A stretch of 46,359 nucleotides of DNA, taken from the NCBI GenBank assembly GCA_017558555.1, contig JAFYUJ010000054.1, positions 1 through 46,359 on the forward strand. The letters run 5' to 3'. The notes under the pieces were generated by a model. That model ran no database searches, had not been told where the DNA came from, and worked only from the letters and a program-made list of their open reading frames with translations. The DNA comes from Akkermansia sp. (GTDB taxonomy: Bacteria; Verrucomicrobiota; Verrucomicrobiia; Verrucomicrobiales; Akkermansiaceae). Each line of letters begins with the position of its first letter. Position 1 is the first letter of the stretch. The translations under genes and the position numbers were made by a program. Of the stretch, positions 37,368-46,228 are shown piece after piece.

Positions 37368-38981
37368 TCACATATTGACCTGGTAGAGCGCCTTGTTGTT
37401 GTTGGCGGGGTCCAGGATGGCGAACGCCTCGCGATGGATGGAGGGGTCGCTGCGGAAGATGAGGCGGCCGGCGCACTGGCGCTCCAGTTCCACGAGGAGT
37501 TTGGAGTCCTCATTCTTGAAGCGGGAGAGCACATCGGAGTTCACCACCACAATCATATCGCCCACGGAATCGCGGTAGCGCTGGATGGTAGCTTTGAGCT
37601 GGCGCTGGATTTCCACGCTCATGGTCATCACGCTCTTGATGCGGCCACGGCCATTGCAGTAGGGGCAGTGGTCGTTCACATAGTCCAGCAGGGATTCATT
37701 GATACGCTGGCGGGTCATTTCCATGAGGCCGATGGGCGTAATCTGCATCACCTGGGTCTTGGCCTTGTCGCGCTTGAGTGCATCCTTCATCGCCTTGTAC
37801 ACCGCGAGCTGGTCCTTGCGGTGGCGCATGTCGATGAAGTCCACCACCACGAGGCCGCCGATGTTGCGCAGGCGCAGCTGGCGGGCAATTTCGCGGGCAG
37901 ATTCCAGGTTAGTCTCCAGGATGGTTTTATCCAAGTCCTTGTTGCCTTTGTTGCGGCCGGTGTTGATGTCGATGGCGATGAGAGCTTCCGTCTCATCAAT
38001 CACCAGATAACCGCCACAGGGCAGCAGCACCTGGCGCTGGAAGGCCTCGTTGATTTGTTTCTCCACGCCCAATTCCTCGAAGATGGGCTGGCGGCAGGGG
38101 TAGTGCTGGATGTGGCGCTTGGCTCGGCGGGAGATTTTGCCGGCGATTTCCTGCATGCGCTGGGTGGTTTCCAGGTTGTCGCAGACGATGTTGTCCACGT
38201 TGTCGGTGAGGAAATCGCGAGCGGTGCGCTCGATGAGGTCGGGCTCGCGGTAGACGGAGACCGGAGCCGGCTGCGAGGCGAATTTTTCTTCCACCTCATG
38301 CCATTGCTGCAAGAGCATGGCCAAATCGCGCACAAAGTGGCGGAAGCGCTGGCCCTGGGCCACCGTACGCATGATGATGCCCATACCCTCGGGCACGTTG
38401 AGCTTCTGCACAATCTGGCGCAGGCGCTGGCGTTCCTTGGGGTCATCAATCTTGCGGGAGATACCGAACTGGTCGGTGAAAGGCATCAGCACGATGTATC
38501 GCCCGGCCAGGGAGATGTTGGTGGTCACGCGCGGCCCCTTGGAGGAGATGGGCCCCTTGGTCACCTGCACCATGATTTCGGAGCCGATGGGGTAAATCTC
38601 GGGGATATCCTTGCTGGTAATCTTGCGCTGCTGCTTGCGGGGGCGGCCTTCGCGCTGGATTTCTTCCAGCGAGGAGTCCAGCGCCAGGGGCAGAGCATCC
38701 CAGAAGTGCAGGAAGGCGTTCTTTTCGTAGCCGATGTCGACGAACATGGCCTTGAGGCCGGGTTCGATGTTCTTGACGCGGCCCTTGAAAATGCCGCCCA
38801 CGATGTTGTCTTCTCCTTCGCGCTCAATGCTGTACTCCTCGAGGACGCCGTCCTCAAGCAGCGCAACGCGGCGCTCCAGTTTCTCGGAGTTGATGACAAT
38901 GGTCGTGCCTTCCTTCGGGTTGCACTGGCCAAACCCGAAGAGGCGTTTCACGGAATGAATCATTTTGGATATAATGGACAA
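37368..38981 (-). CDS. rng: Ribonuclease E/G family protein
   Basis: This 537-residue protein matches RNase G more than RNase E in length, since it lacks the long C-terminal scaffold. It has an S1 domain near the N-terminus (NIVGGIFKGRVKNIEPGLKAMFVDIGYEKNAFL is its first strand set), the catalytic region with LIAIDINTGRN and VVVDFIDM supplying the metal-binding Asp residues, and a CPYC zinc link. It processes rRNA and mRNA in the cytoplasm. An inner start (MIHSVKR, six codons in) is possible. Confidence 0.92.
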   Translation of the reverse strand: MSIISKMIHSVKRLFGFGQCNPKEGTTIVINSEKLERRVALLEDGVLEEYSIEREGEDNIVGGIFKGRVKNIEPGLKAMFVDIGYEKNAFLHFWDALPLALDSSLEEIQREGRPRKQQRKITSKDIPEIYPIGSEIMVQVTKGPISSKGPRVTTNISLAGRYIVLMPFTDQFGISRKIDDPKERQRLRQIVQKLNVPEGMGIIMRTVAQGQRFRHFVRDLAMLLQQWHEVEEKFASQPAPVSVYREPDLIERTARDFLTDNVDNIVCDNLETTQRMQEIAGKISRRAKRHIQHYPCRQPIFEELGVEKQINEAFQRQVLLPCGGYLVIDETEALIAIDINTGRNKGNKDLDKTILETNLESAREIARQLRLRNIGGLVVVDFIDMRHRKDQLAVYKAMKDALKRDKAKTQVMQITPIGLMEMTRQRINESLLDYVNDHCPYCNGRGRIKSVMTMSVEIQRQLKATIQRYRDSVGDMIVVVNSDVLSRFKNEDSKLLVELERQCAGRLIFRSDPSIHREAFAILDPANNNKALYQVNM

Positions 38982-39209
38982 AGTTTTCTGGTTAGGTTGG
39001 GGATTGTTTCATGCTCCACCATGCACTCTCCCGGGCTCTCGTGTTGTGTGTACGCGCGTGTAGCGTATCATAGCCTCATGAATGGGCACGATGCTTCGCC
39101 ACGGTACAGCCTGGTGAGTGCTGCCGCGCTGGGTTTGCCTTGCCGGTGCCGGGTGCGCATGCGCCCCACGCTCAGCAGGGCAAATCGGCGGCATGTGGGT
39201 GTCTCTCTA

Positions 39210-40229
39210 TCAGTTCTCGTCGAAGACGTTGTCGTTCTCCTGCAAGTACTTACCTGTACCCTCTGCCACAGCGCTCAGCGGGTCCTCCGATATCATAATC
39301 GGCAGGCCGGTCTGTTCGTGCAGCAGGTCGCTCAGGCCGCGCAGCAGAGCGCCACCGCCTGCTACCGTGATGCCGCGGTCATACAGGTCGCTGGCAAGTT
39401 CCGGCGGGCAGTGGTCGAGCGTCTGGCGAACGGCGTTGACGATGATATCAAGCTTATCTTGCAACGCCTCGCGGATTTCTTCGGAGCGAACGGTTACCGT
39501 CTTGGGCAGGCCGGTGCCGCGGTCGCGTCCTTTCACCTCCATTTGCAGCTCCTGCTGCAGCGGGTGGGCAGAGCCTACGCGAATCTTGATATCCTCAGCC
39601 GTGCGGGGGCCCACCAGCAAATTGTGGGCAGCCAGCATGTGGCGGGTGATGGTTTCATCGAGAGCATCGCCGCCGCACTTCTCCGATTGGCTGTACACGA
39701 TGCCTGAGAGCGAGATGATGGCCACCTCTGTGGTGCCACCACCAATGTCTACAATCATACTCCCCAGAGGCTCAGACACGGGCAGCCCCACGCCGATGGC
39801 CGCAGCCATGGGTTCTTCAATGAGTTGCACGTGAATGGCTCCTGAATTGTAAGCGGATTCCTCAATGGCGCGGCGCTCCACCTCGGTGATACCGGAGGGG
39901 TGCGCAATGAGGATGCGCGGCCCACGCAGGCTTCTGCGGTGGCACGCTTTCTTGATGAAGTAGCGCAGCATGTTCTCCGCTACCTCGAAATCTGCGATGA
40001 CGCCTTCCTTGAGCGGGCGAATCGCCACTACGCTGCCGGGCGTGCGGCCCACCATGCGCTTGGCTTCCTCACCCACGGCTTTCACTTTGTCGCCTTTCAT
40101 GGCCACAACGGAAGGCTCTCGCAGCACAATACCCTGGTCCTTAATGTAGACCAGCGTATTAGCTGTGCCAAGATCTATCCCGATGTCATACGAGAATATC
40201 CCGGCTATTTTCTTAAAAAAACGAAGCAT
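39210..40229 (-). CDS. mreB: Rod-shape protein MreB
   Basis: This 339-residue actin homologue forms membrane-bound filaments that guide cell-wall synthesis. It has the phosphate 1 motif GIDLGTANTLVY, the phosphate 2 motif MIVDIGGGTTEVAII, EEPMAAAIGVGLPV, and the adenosine motif GITVAGGGALLRGL. The start at 40229 gives the usual LRFFKKIAGIFSYDIGIDLGT N-terminus, including a likely membrane-binding helix. mreC and mreD are not adjacent. A strong promoter lies about 150 bases upstream. Confidence 0.96.
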   Translation of the reverse strand: MLRFFKKIAGIFSYDIGIDLGTANTLVYIKDQGIVLREPSVVAMKGDKVKAVGEEAKRMVGRTPGSVVAIRPLKEGVIADFEVAENMLRYFIKKACHRRSLRGPRILIAHPSGITEVERRAIEESAYNSGAIHVQLIEEPMAAAIGVGLPVSEPLGSMIVDIGGGTTEVAIISLSGIVYSQSEKCGGDALDETITRHMLAAHNLLVGPRTAEDIKIRVGSAHPLQQELQMEVKGRDRGTGLPKTVTVRSEEIREALQDKLDIIVNAVRQTLDHCPPELASDLYDRGITVAGGGALLRGLSDLLHEQTGLPIMISEDPLSAVAEGTGKYLQENDNVFDEN

Positions 40230-40376
40230 TGTAAAAGGGTTATAGTATAATGTTGCAGCGTGTGCCTTGCCCATCTGCCCCCGGCGAGCCCTCCTTTTCA
40301 GGGGATGAACCCATCTTGCCCGGCGCTCCCTGCATGGCAAAAGCCTTCACGTCATCCGGCTATACACGCCCACGCG

Positions 40377-40405
40377 AGTATAGAAAGCCCCCTCTCCCAT
40401 GTCAA
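40377..40405 (-). promoter_or_regulatory. Promoter of mreB
   Basis: On the minus strand a consensus TTGACA and a TATACT are separated by 17 bp, giving a leader of about 140 bases. The stretch 40,406-40,614 behind it holds no gene that I can support. Confidence 0.75.
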
Positions 40406-40614
40406 GTAAATAGTACGTGTATGGAGCTTACTAGCGCGCGGCGTGTGGGGGGGCAATGCGGCATTTGTATGTTGCTTTGTGCCCGCATGGTATTGAAAAA
40501 GAGTATTCCGTAAAGATTTGTCAGTAAAAGTTAGAGTCAGTCCGGAGCGGTTTCTTGCATTTTGACTGCAAGGGGGAAGAAAGGGGCTTTTTTATTAAGA
40601 GAACTGAAGCTTAT

Positions 40615-41361
40615 TCACAGGCTGTACGTATGCAGGGAGCCGGTGGCGGGCAGGAGATTGACCACAAAGAACGTGATGAGTACACCCAAGAAACCCAGCA
40701 GGATGAGGGCGCTGCGGCCGGTGCGCCAGGCGGGGGTGGCGGGCAGGTGCAGGTAGGCCAGGTAGATGAGCCAGGTGAGCAAGGCCCAGGTTTCTTTGAT
40801 ATCCCAGGCCCAGTAGCGTCCCCAGGCGGCATCGGCCCACAGGGCGCCGCTCCACAGGCCAAACGTCATGAAGGGGAGGGCCAGTCGCACCAGGGCATCG
40901 GCCACGGGCAGTTGCTCTGTTTTGCCACACAGGGCTCGCCAGGCGGGCACCGCCGCTACGGCCATGAGTCCGTAGGCCACCACGTAGCTGGTCACATGGG
41001 GGGCAAACCAGGGAGACTGCAGCGCGGGCATTTGGCGCCAGGCAGCTTGCAGGGGCATGCAGAGCGCGCCCACCAGGGCGAATGCAGCTGCGGCGGCAAA
41101 GTGGGGCGTCAAATCATGTCCGGTGCGGCGGCGCACCCACATGGCTGCGGGCAACAGCACCAAGGGGAAGAAGCAGAGCACATGGCGCATGTTGCCAAAG
41201 GGAAGGGCCTGCGCCACTGCCGCATTGGCCACCAAAAGCGCCAGAGCCACCACCCAGGCTGCTTGAAACAGACGCTTGGCCACCGGGCAGGAGCGCGCTG
41301 CGGCTGCCATGCTGGCTACACACAGAAGCAGGGCAAGACTTGTCAACAGGTAAAGAATCAT
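40615..41361 (-). CDS. ccsA: Cytochrome c biogenesis protein CcsA
   Basis: This 248-residue protein is a haem-handling membrane protein of the system II cytochrome c maturation pathway. It has about seven to eight membrane segments and the WWD-like haem-binding loop WGRYWAWDIKETWALLTWLIYL, with His residues in flanking loops (PWFAPHVTSYVVAYG). The gene follows resB by 19 bases, the usual partner. Upstream codons in the frame were rejected because they overlap resB and are not CcsA-like. Confidence 0.85.
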   Translation of the reverse strand: MILYLLTSLALLLCVASMAAAARSCPVAKRLFQAAWVVALALLVANAAVAQALPFGNMRHVLCFFPLVLLPAAMWVRRRTGHDLTPHFAAAAAFALVGALCMPLQAAWRQMPALQSPWFAPHVTSYVVAYGLMAVAAVPAWRALCGKTEQLPVADALVRLALPFMTFGLWSGALWADAAWGRYWAWDIKETWALLTWLIYLAYLHLPATPAWRTGRSALILLGFLGVLITFFVVNLLPATGSLHTYSL

Positions 41362-41380
41362 GAGAATCGTGTGTGCGGGG

Positions 41381-42436
41381 TCAGGCGGGGCGGGGGCGGC
41401 TCCAGCACCAGAACGCGGTGCAGAGGATGAGCCCCACCATGCCGGCCAGGGCAAGCAGGCGGCCGGGGGCCCGGCGCATCAGCAACTCCACCTCGGTGCC
41501 GGCGGCGGTGTCTCGGTAGTTCATGAGGTACACCACCCAGCCTTTGCAAGAGAGCGGTTCGTTCACCCGCAGGGTGACTTGGCGTGTCTCCGGGCGGCCC
41601 CGGTAGAGGGTGTCCACCTTGCAGGTGGCTTTGTATTCCCGCACGGGCGGGATATCCTGCATGATGATTTGGGCAGGCTCACCCGGCAGCAGGAGGAAAG
41701 GCTGCGCCATGCCGGGTGCGGTGCGCAAATCGGCCACAGGGCGGCTCGTGCCCCCGGGCAGCAGCAGCTTGCCATCAGCTGCTTCCAGCGTGGCGATTTT
41801 TTGCCAGCGGCCTTGCTCGTAGCCGTGCAGGGAGTAGCTGCGCGTCTCGTAGCGGTGCAGCTCAAAATCCTGCACGGTGAGGGTGAAATCCAGCGGGTGT
41901 TGCACACCGTCGGGCGTGGTCACGCTGCAGATGGCGGGTGCACTGCCGGCTATCAGGCGCACCGGCACGCGCAGCTCGCCGCAGTAATCCAGATACGCCC
42001 CGGTTGCGATGAGCACCAGCGCCCAATGCGCCCCGGCCAGCCACAGCCGCGCATGCATGGCGCGCCGGGCCAGATAACCGAATAATCCGGTAAAAATCAA
42101 CCCGACAAGCCCGGTGCAGGCCATACCCACGGCGCCAAACCACATGGCACCCCCCAGGCTCGCCATCTCCACCGCGCTGCTGCCAAATTGCCACACAGTC
42201 ACTACACCGGCGCAGGCAAAAAACACGGCAATCAACCCGCCCACCAGGCGCAGACGCTCCCCTGCGGCCAGGCGCCAGCCTGCCACGGCACACAGTGTAG
42301 CTGCCAGCAGCCCCAGCAGCAGCATGGCACCGCTGCGGTACACTTCGGGTGCCCCCATCAGCGGGAACCCACCGGCCAGCAGCAGCACACAGGCTGCGCC
42401 CACGACCATGAGGGTGAGTTTGAGGGTGCTCCGCAT
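41381..42436 (-). CDS. resB: ResB-like cytochrome c biogenesis protein
   Basis: This 351-residue protein has four N-terminal membrane segments (to about 150), a large non-cytoplasmic domain (about 160-320; YETRSYSLHGYEQG, EYKATCKVDTLYRG, NEPLSCKGWVVYLMNYRD) and a last membrane segment (LLALAGMVGLILCTAFWCW). This is the ResB layout, and the adjacent ccsA gene supports it. Together they deliver haem to apocytochromes c. Confidence 0.75.
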   Translation of the reverse strand: MRSTLKLTLMVVGAACVLLLAGGFPLMGAPEVYRSGAMLLLGLLAATLCAVAGWRLAAGERLRLVGGLIAVFFACAGVVTVWQFGSSAVEMASLGGAMWFGAVGMACTGLVGLIFTGLFGYLARRAMHARLWLAGAHWALVLIATGAYLDYCGELRVPVRLIAGSAPAICSVTTPDGVQHPLDFTLTVQDFELHRYETRSYSLHGYEQGRWQKIATLEAADGKLLLPGGTSRPVADLRTAPGMAQPFLLLPGEPAQIIMQDIPPVREYKATCKVDTLYRGRPETRQVTLRVNEPLSCKGWVVYLMNYRDTAAGTEVELLMRRAPGRLLALAGMVGLILCTAFWCWSRPRPA

Positions 42437-42441
42437 GGTCT

Positions 42442-43410
42442 TTACCAGTTCCAGGTGATAGAGAAGGTACCCACGCGGCCATCCCAGCCCTGGGTGCGGT
42501 AGCGGTCGCTGTAGAACAGCGCCCCTGCAAAGTAGTCTATCCCCTTGTAGGAGGCTCCCACACCCACGCGCATCTGCACCTGCCAGGGTACCCGGCTGCA
42601 TGTTTGCTCATAATGGTGGGTCAGGCCGCCGTCTATGGCAAAATCACGCGCCACATACGCCACATAGCATGAGGCCAGCAGGAAATACGAAAGCTCCTCG
42701 CGCTTGTATTGCGTGCGCTCAATGGTGGAGAGCCCGAACGCCGCCCGCTGTGTGCCCACCACATCCATGGCATCCGGCAGATTGCGCCCCACACGCAGGG
42801 TGAGCCCCACCCCGGCACTCACCATCAGGGTGCCCACGTCCTCGCAGGTGTAGGCGATGGCATCCGTCTGCCAACCGGAGGCCGTGGTGTACTCAAGAAA
42901 GCCCAGGCGCATATCCTGGCGGGAGGTGAGCTGCACCACCGCCTCGGAGGGCACCTGGTCCTGCCACCCATCCCAGCACTCCATATCGAACATCCTGTGC
43001 AGGCCATTTTGCGTCTCACGGGCAATGGAGGGGTTGCCGATGGCACCCAGTTGCAATTCGGTGCTGCACCCTACCTGTTCGCCCCGCATGAGATAGCCCA
43101 CACCCAGGGTGAATGCCCCGGCGTAGCCTTGTTGCCCCGGCACGCGGCCACCCGTATGCACCTCCGGGGTGTAGATGTTCTGGGTCATGCTCACACCCCA
43201 GGCATTTCCATCTGCCATGCGGCGCGCATAATCCAGGCGCACCCCGCTGGTATAATTGCCATCTCGCCCGAAGGCCGAATCATTCTCCGCGACCAGTCGG
43301 AAGTGGTGGCGGGGGTATGGGCGGTAGCTCTCCTCTCCCATCTGCGGGAGGGGGTTGGTATACATGGCCGCAGCCGACAGCGCCGCAGCAGATATCCACA
43401 GAAAACTCAT
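42442..43410 (-). CDS. LpxR-family outer membrane lipid A deacylase (DUF2219)
   Basis: This 322-residue protein has an N-terminal signal peptide (to about residue 18). It then has the family opening FRLVAENDSAFGRDGNYTSGVRLDYAR, in which the Asn-Asp and Tyr-Thr-x-Gly residues match the LpxR active-site and calcium-binding strand. The rest is a 12-strand barrel pattern ending in Trp (ITWNW). LpxR removes the 3'-acyloxyacyl group of lipid A. The gene lies 5 bases upstream of resB in the same direction, which may be only positional. Confidence 0.7.
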   Translation of the reverse strand: MSFLWISAAALSAAAMYTNPLPQMGEESYRPYPRHHFRLVAENDSAFGRDGNYTSGVRLDYARRMADGNAWGVSMTQNIYTPEVHTGGRVPGQQGYAGAFTLGVGYLMRGEQVGCSTELQLGAIGNPSIARETQNGLHRMFDMECWDGWQDQVPSEAVVQLTSRQDMRLGFLEYTTASGWQTDAIAYTCEDVGTLMVSAGVGLTLRVGRNLPDAMDVVGTQRAAFGLSTIERTQYKREELSYFLLASCYVAYVARDFAIDGGLTHHYEQTCSRVPWQVQMRVGVGASYKGIDYFAGALFYSDRYRTQGWDGRVGTFSITWNW

Positions 43411-43518
43411 GCCCCTCAGTATACGCCCCTCTTGCTCAACTTGCAAGACTTAACACCCAATCAGGTATGTCTATCTATCCATACAGGGCGATTTTACCAG
43501 TGTGCGCAGCACACTTCT

Positions 43519-44061
43519 TTACCCTGCCCGCAGGGGCAAATTCCCTCTGCCGCAGGCAGAAATTCCCTATCCCGTCAGGGATAAATTACCTTTGATTACC
43601 TCTGATTACCTTTCCTTATCCCCCGGCGCGCAGCGCCTACCTCCTATCCCCCCAACGACTCCGGCCCCGCTTTATGCCGCCCGCCCATGGGCCGGGCTCG
43701 GATTCGTTTTGTCATGGGAACGAGGGGTTCCGCTCGCCCCGTTGCTACGAGGCGGCTCCACCACCTCGCTACGAATATGCCGCCCGTTGCACGGGCTCAA
43801 GGTCAGGCTCGCTGTCGCTTGCGGGGGAACAGCGCTGCGCGCGGGAACGGATGCAGCGCATCGGGAACAGCGTCCTGCGGACGCGGGAACATCGCGGCTG
43901 CGCCGCGAGGGAATCGCCCCGCAAGGCGGGGCCTCCCACCTTTTGGCGTAGCCAAAAAATTCCCGATTGCCCGGAGTTTCGGAGGGCAATCGCCTTCCGT
44001 CTCCGGCAAGCCTACGCCGAGACAGGCGGCGTAGCTCAAAATGGACTCATTTTGAGCGAAG
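43519..44061. repeat. Dense array of short perfect hairpins
   Basis: This 43,411-44,125 non-coding stretch holds at least ten perfect or near-perfect inverted repeats. On the left they are separated by TTCCC (TCTGCC-GCA-GGCAGA, TATCCC-GTCA-GGGATA). On the right they are separated by GGGAA: GATGC-AGC-GCATC at 43850-43862, GCGTCC-TGC-GGACGC at 43870-43884, CGCGGC-TGC-GCCGCG at 43893-43907, GCCCCGC-AAG-GCGGGGC at 43916-43932. Longer ones follow (CGATTGCCC/GGGCAATCG and CTCAAAAT/ATTTTGAG). The stems differ from each other, but the spacer is conserved. Confidence 0.75.
43541..43686 (+). repeat. Dispersed intergenic repeat, copy 1
   Basis: About 146 bp, nearly identical to 46082-46228. It contains two hairpins, then GATTACCT in tandem, then a GC-rich tail. 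Confidence 0.85.
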
Positions 44062-44125
44062 ACGGGTACTTCCCTTTTTTTGGGGGGGGTGCTTCGTCAT
44101 TATGCATTCCCCGCGACACATCGCA

Positions 44126-46027
44126 TCAGAAGATGCGTTTTTCCTTGCTGGCTTCGGCACCTTCCAGGTAGCGCACCATGCGGCTTACCCCGGCGCCATA
44201 GGGAGAGGCCAGGCGCACATCCGGCTGGCTGGCATACAAGACACCGCTTTTGCGGCGGAAGAAGAACCACAGGAGGGCGATGAGGAGGCAACCGCCGCAG
44301 ATGCAAGCGATGATGATATTGGGCATGGTGCCGTATTCTGCCCACAATTTATCAAATTTTTCCTGCGAGGTGAGGGCGCGTTCCTTTTTTTCCTTGGTCA
44401 GTTTGATGGGGATCAACGGGGCCTGCGCCGCTGTTTCGGGGGTGATGGGGGTGAAGGTGGAAGAGATGGCAGAGATGCCGGCATGCACGCTGCGGATGGC
44501 CGCCAGCAGCCCATCAATGCCTCCACCATGGGCGGCGGCAGCTTCGCGGGCTTTCACCAGCCACTCGTGGCGCTGGGTGTCATCCGGTTTGATTTCCATG
44601 TATCCCAGCTCCAGCTCGGGCACATCACCGCTTTTGTAATGCACCAACACAGCGTATTCGCAGGGTTGGGCTGTGGCCGTCACCAGCGTGTTGGCCCCCA
44701 GATTCTGGGGTACTTGCTGGCCCGCCTTGAACAAAGTGGCATAGATGCGGAAATGGGAGTGCGCATTCAGCTCGCGCAGCGCGCGCTCCACATCGTTGCG
44801 CTCGGCGGTGGTGTAAAGTTGTTGCGGGTCGCACAGGCCGGCGCTGCTGGGTTTGGTATAGAGCGGCCAGTATCGTGCGGGCACCTTGGTGTCGCTTTCA
44901 GCTACGTCCTTGTCTCGCGGGGTGCGGCGGGGGCGGGGTGTGGGCTTGGGCTTTTCTGCCGGCTTGGCTTTTTTCTTATCCGCCTCTTCCACCACGGGCA
45001 CAGGGGTGTGCAGGGTGGTGTAGCAGTTGATGAGTTCGCCGGCCATCAGGCGGCGGTAGTCATCCTCTGCCCAGCGGGGTGGGCTGTCATAGCTGGCGGC
45101 AGCCCCCGGGGCAGGTGGGGTCGGGGCAGGGGCCGGTGGTGTTTCCGGGGTAGCCGGGGCGGCAGCTTCTGCTGTTGCTGCTGTTTCTGCGGCTGCCGGG
45201 GCGGGCGGGGCCGTTTCTGCCTGCGCAGGCAGGGGGGGCATCCCCAGCCCGGCCAGCGCCATGGCCGCCAGCATCATGGCCTTGCCGCCGCCCTGTAGCG
45301 CTTGCTTGCGCAGCTTTTTATTGACCTTGTGAGAGTTTGCGGCAATTTCCTCTACCGCGTACTTCATCACATTCTTGAGCCCGGTGAGCATGGCTCGCTC
45401 GCGGAAATGCAGCTTGGCTTTGATGATGCTGGTGTTGATGGCATCCTGGTTGACGTAGGGGTCCAGCATGTATCCCCACGAGAAACAGGCTTGCTCCAGC
45501 TGCACATCAACCACCAAAATCAGCATCCACTCCTGGCGCACCGGCGGTGGCAAGGGGTGAAACGCATCCCGCACATAGTTGCACACCTTTTGCCACAGCC
45601 CGGCCAGCATGCCCGTGCGCGGCTCCTCGGTCTCCTTGCGGTGGGTGCGCCCAAAACGCTCCGTCAGCTCTTCTTCTTCAATCGTGCGCATCTTTTCGCG
45701 CTTGCCGAACGAGGGGTGGTGAATGCGCGCGTGGTTCAGAATCCAGTGCGCATGCGTGCGGAATTCCTGGGATTGCCCATCATCGGTGATATAAATACAC
45801 AGCGCCACCGGCGGGATACTGCGCTCCAAATTCTCCAGCATGTGCAGCAGCTCCATGCGCTCCCGGTGGCGCAGCGCGCCCGCCGCATCCACCACGCGCG
45901 TGAACTCTACCAAATTGTCACCAAACACCGCATTCGCCCGCACAATGCTGTAGCCACACGCCGGGCACTGCTCTTCAGCTCCCGTGTGGATGGTGGCATT
46001 GCATCGCGGACAAATCGGCACACCCAC
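44126..46027 (-). CDS. Zinc-ribbon membrane protein with TPM-like domains
   Basis: This 633-residue protein starts with a zinc ribbon (CPRCN...CPACG). A TPM-like domain follows (about 35-240; VEFTRVVDAAGALRHRERMELLHML, EWMLILVVDVQLEQACFSWGYML). Next come a hydrophobic Ala-rich segment (about 250-270), a Pro/Ala-rich linker and a Lys/Pro-rich stretch. A second domain (about 400-520) includes NDVERALRELNAHSHFRIYATLF, which has the TPM/YgcG pattern. A membrane segment (about 572-590) and a cytoplasmic tail end the protein. TPM proteins are linked to membrane-protein turnover and envelope functions; the exact role here is unknown. Confidence 0.6.
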   Translation of the reverse strand: MGVPICPRCNATIHTGAEEQCPACGYSIVRANAVFGDNLVEFTRVVDAAGALRHRERMELLHMLENLERSIPPVALCIYITDDGQSQEFRTHAHWILNHARIHHPSFGKREKMRTIEEEELTERFGRTHRKETEEPRTGMLAGLWQKVCNYVRDAFHPLPPPVRQEWMLILVVDVQLEQACFSWGYMLDPYVNQDAINTSIIKAKLHFRERAMLTGLKNVMKYAVEEIAANSHKVNKKLRKQALQGGGKAMMLAAMALAGLGMPPLPAQAETAPPAPAAAETAATAEAAAPATPETPPAPAPTPPAPGAAASYDSPPRWAEDDYRRLMAGELINCYTTLHTPVPVVEEADKKKAKPAEKPKPTPRPRRTPRDKDVAESDTKVPARYWPLYTKPSSAGLCDPQQLYTTAERNDVERALRELNAHSHFRIYATLFKAGQQVPQNLGANTLVTATAQPCEYAVLVHYKSGDVPELELGYMEIKPDDTQRHEWLVKAREAAAAHGGGIDGLLAAIRSVHAGISAISSTFTPITPETAAQAPLIPIKLTKEKKERALTSQEKFDKLWAEYGTMPNIIIACICGGCLLIALLWFFFRRKSGVLYASQPDVRLASPYGAGVSRMVRYLEGAEASKEKRIF

Positions 46028-46081
46028 CTTATACCTTTTTTCAGCTCAAAGGAAAAGTGAAATCATCGTCACCCCCAAAAA

Positions 46082-46228
46082 TTCCCTCTGCCGCCAGGCA
46101 GAAATTCCCTATCCCGTCAGGGATAAATTACCTTTGATTACCTCTGATTACCTTTCCTTATCCCCCGGCGCGCAGGGCCTACCTTCTATCACCCCAATGA
46201 CTCCGGCCTCGCTTTATGCCGCCCGCCC
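46082..46228 (+). repeat. Dispersed intergenic repeat, copy 2
   Basis: Nearly identical to 43541-43686, in the same orientation, starting about 55 bases upstream of the TPM-like gene. The region 46,229-46,359 that follows shows no gene and shares a GCCCGTTGCACGGGC hairpin with 43,781-43,798. Confidence 0.85.

Noticed and set aside
35983..39707. Long plus-strand open frames opposite fabF, the RNase E/G gene and mreB
   Set aside because: The minus-strand genes are unmistakable; the long open antisense frames reflect high-GC codon bias and have low-complexity products.
40555..42085. Plus-strand frames opposite ccsA and resB
   Set aside because: Gly/Gln/His-rich products typical of antisense shadows of GC-rich genes; the minus-strand membrane proteins are convincing.
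43820..43935. CRISPR array
   Set aside because: The conserved part is only about five bases and the variable parts are palindromes, so it is not a CRISPR repeat-spacer pattern.
43967..45298. 443-codon plus-strand frame opposite the TPM-like gene
   Set aside because: Product is a Gly/Cys/Arg-rich shadow; the opposite frame has a zinc ribbon and membrane segments.
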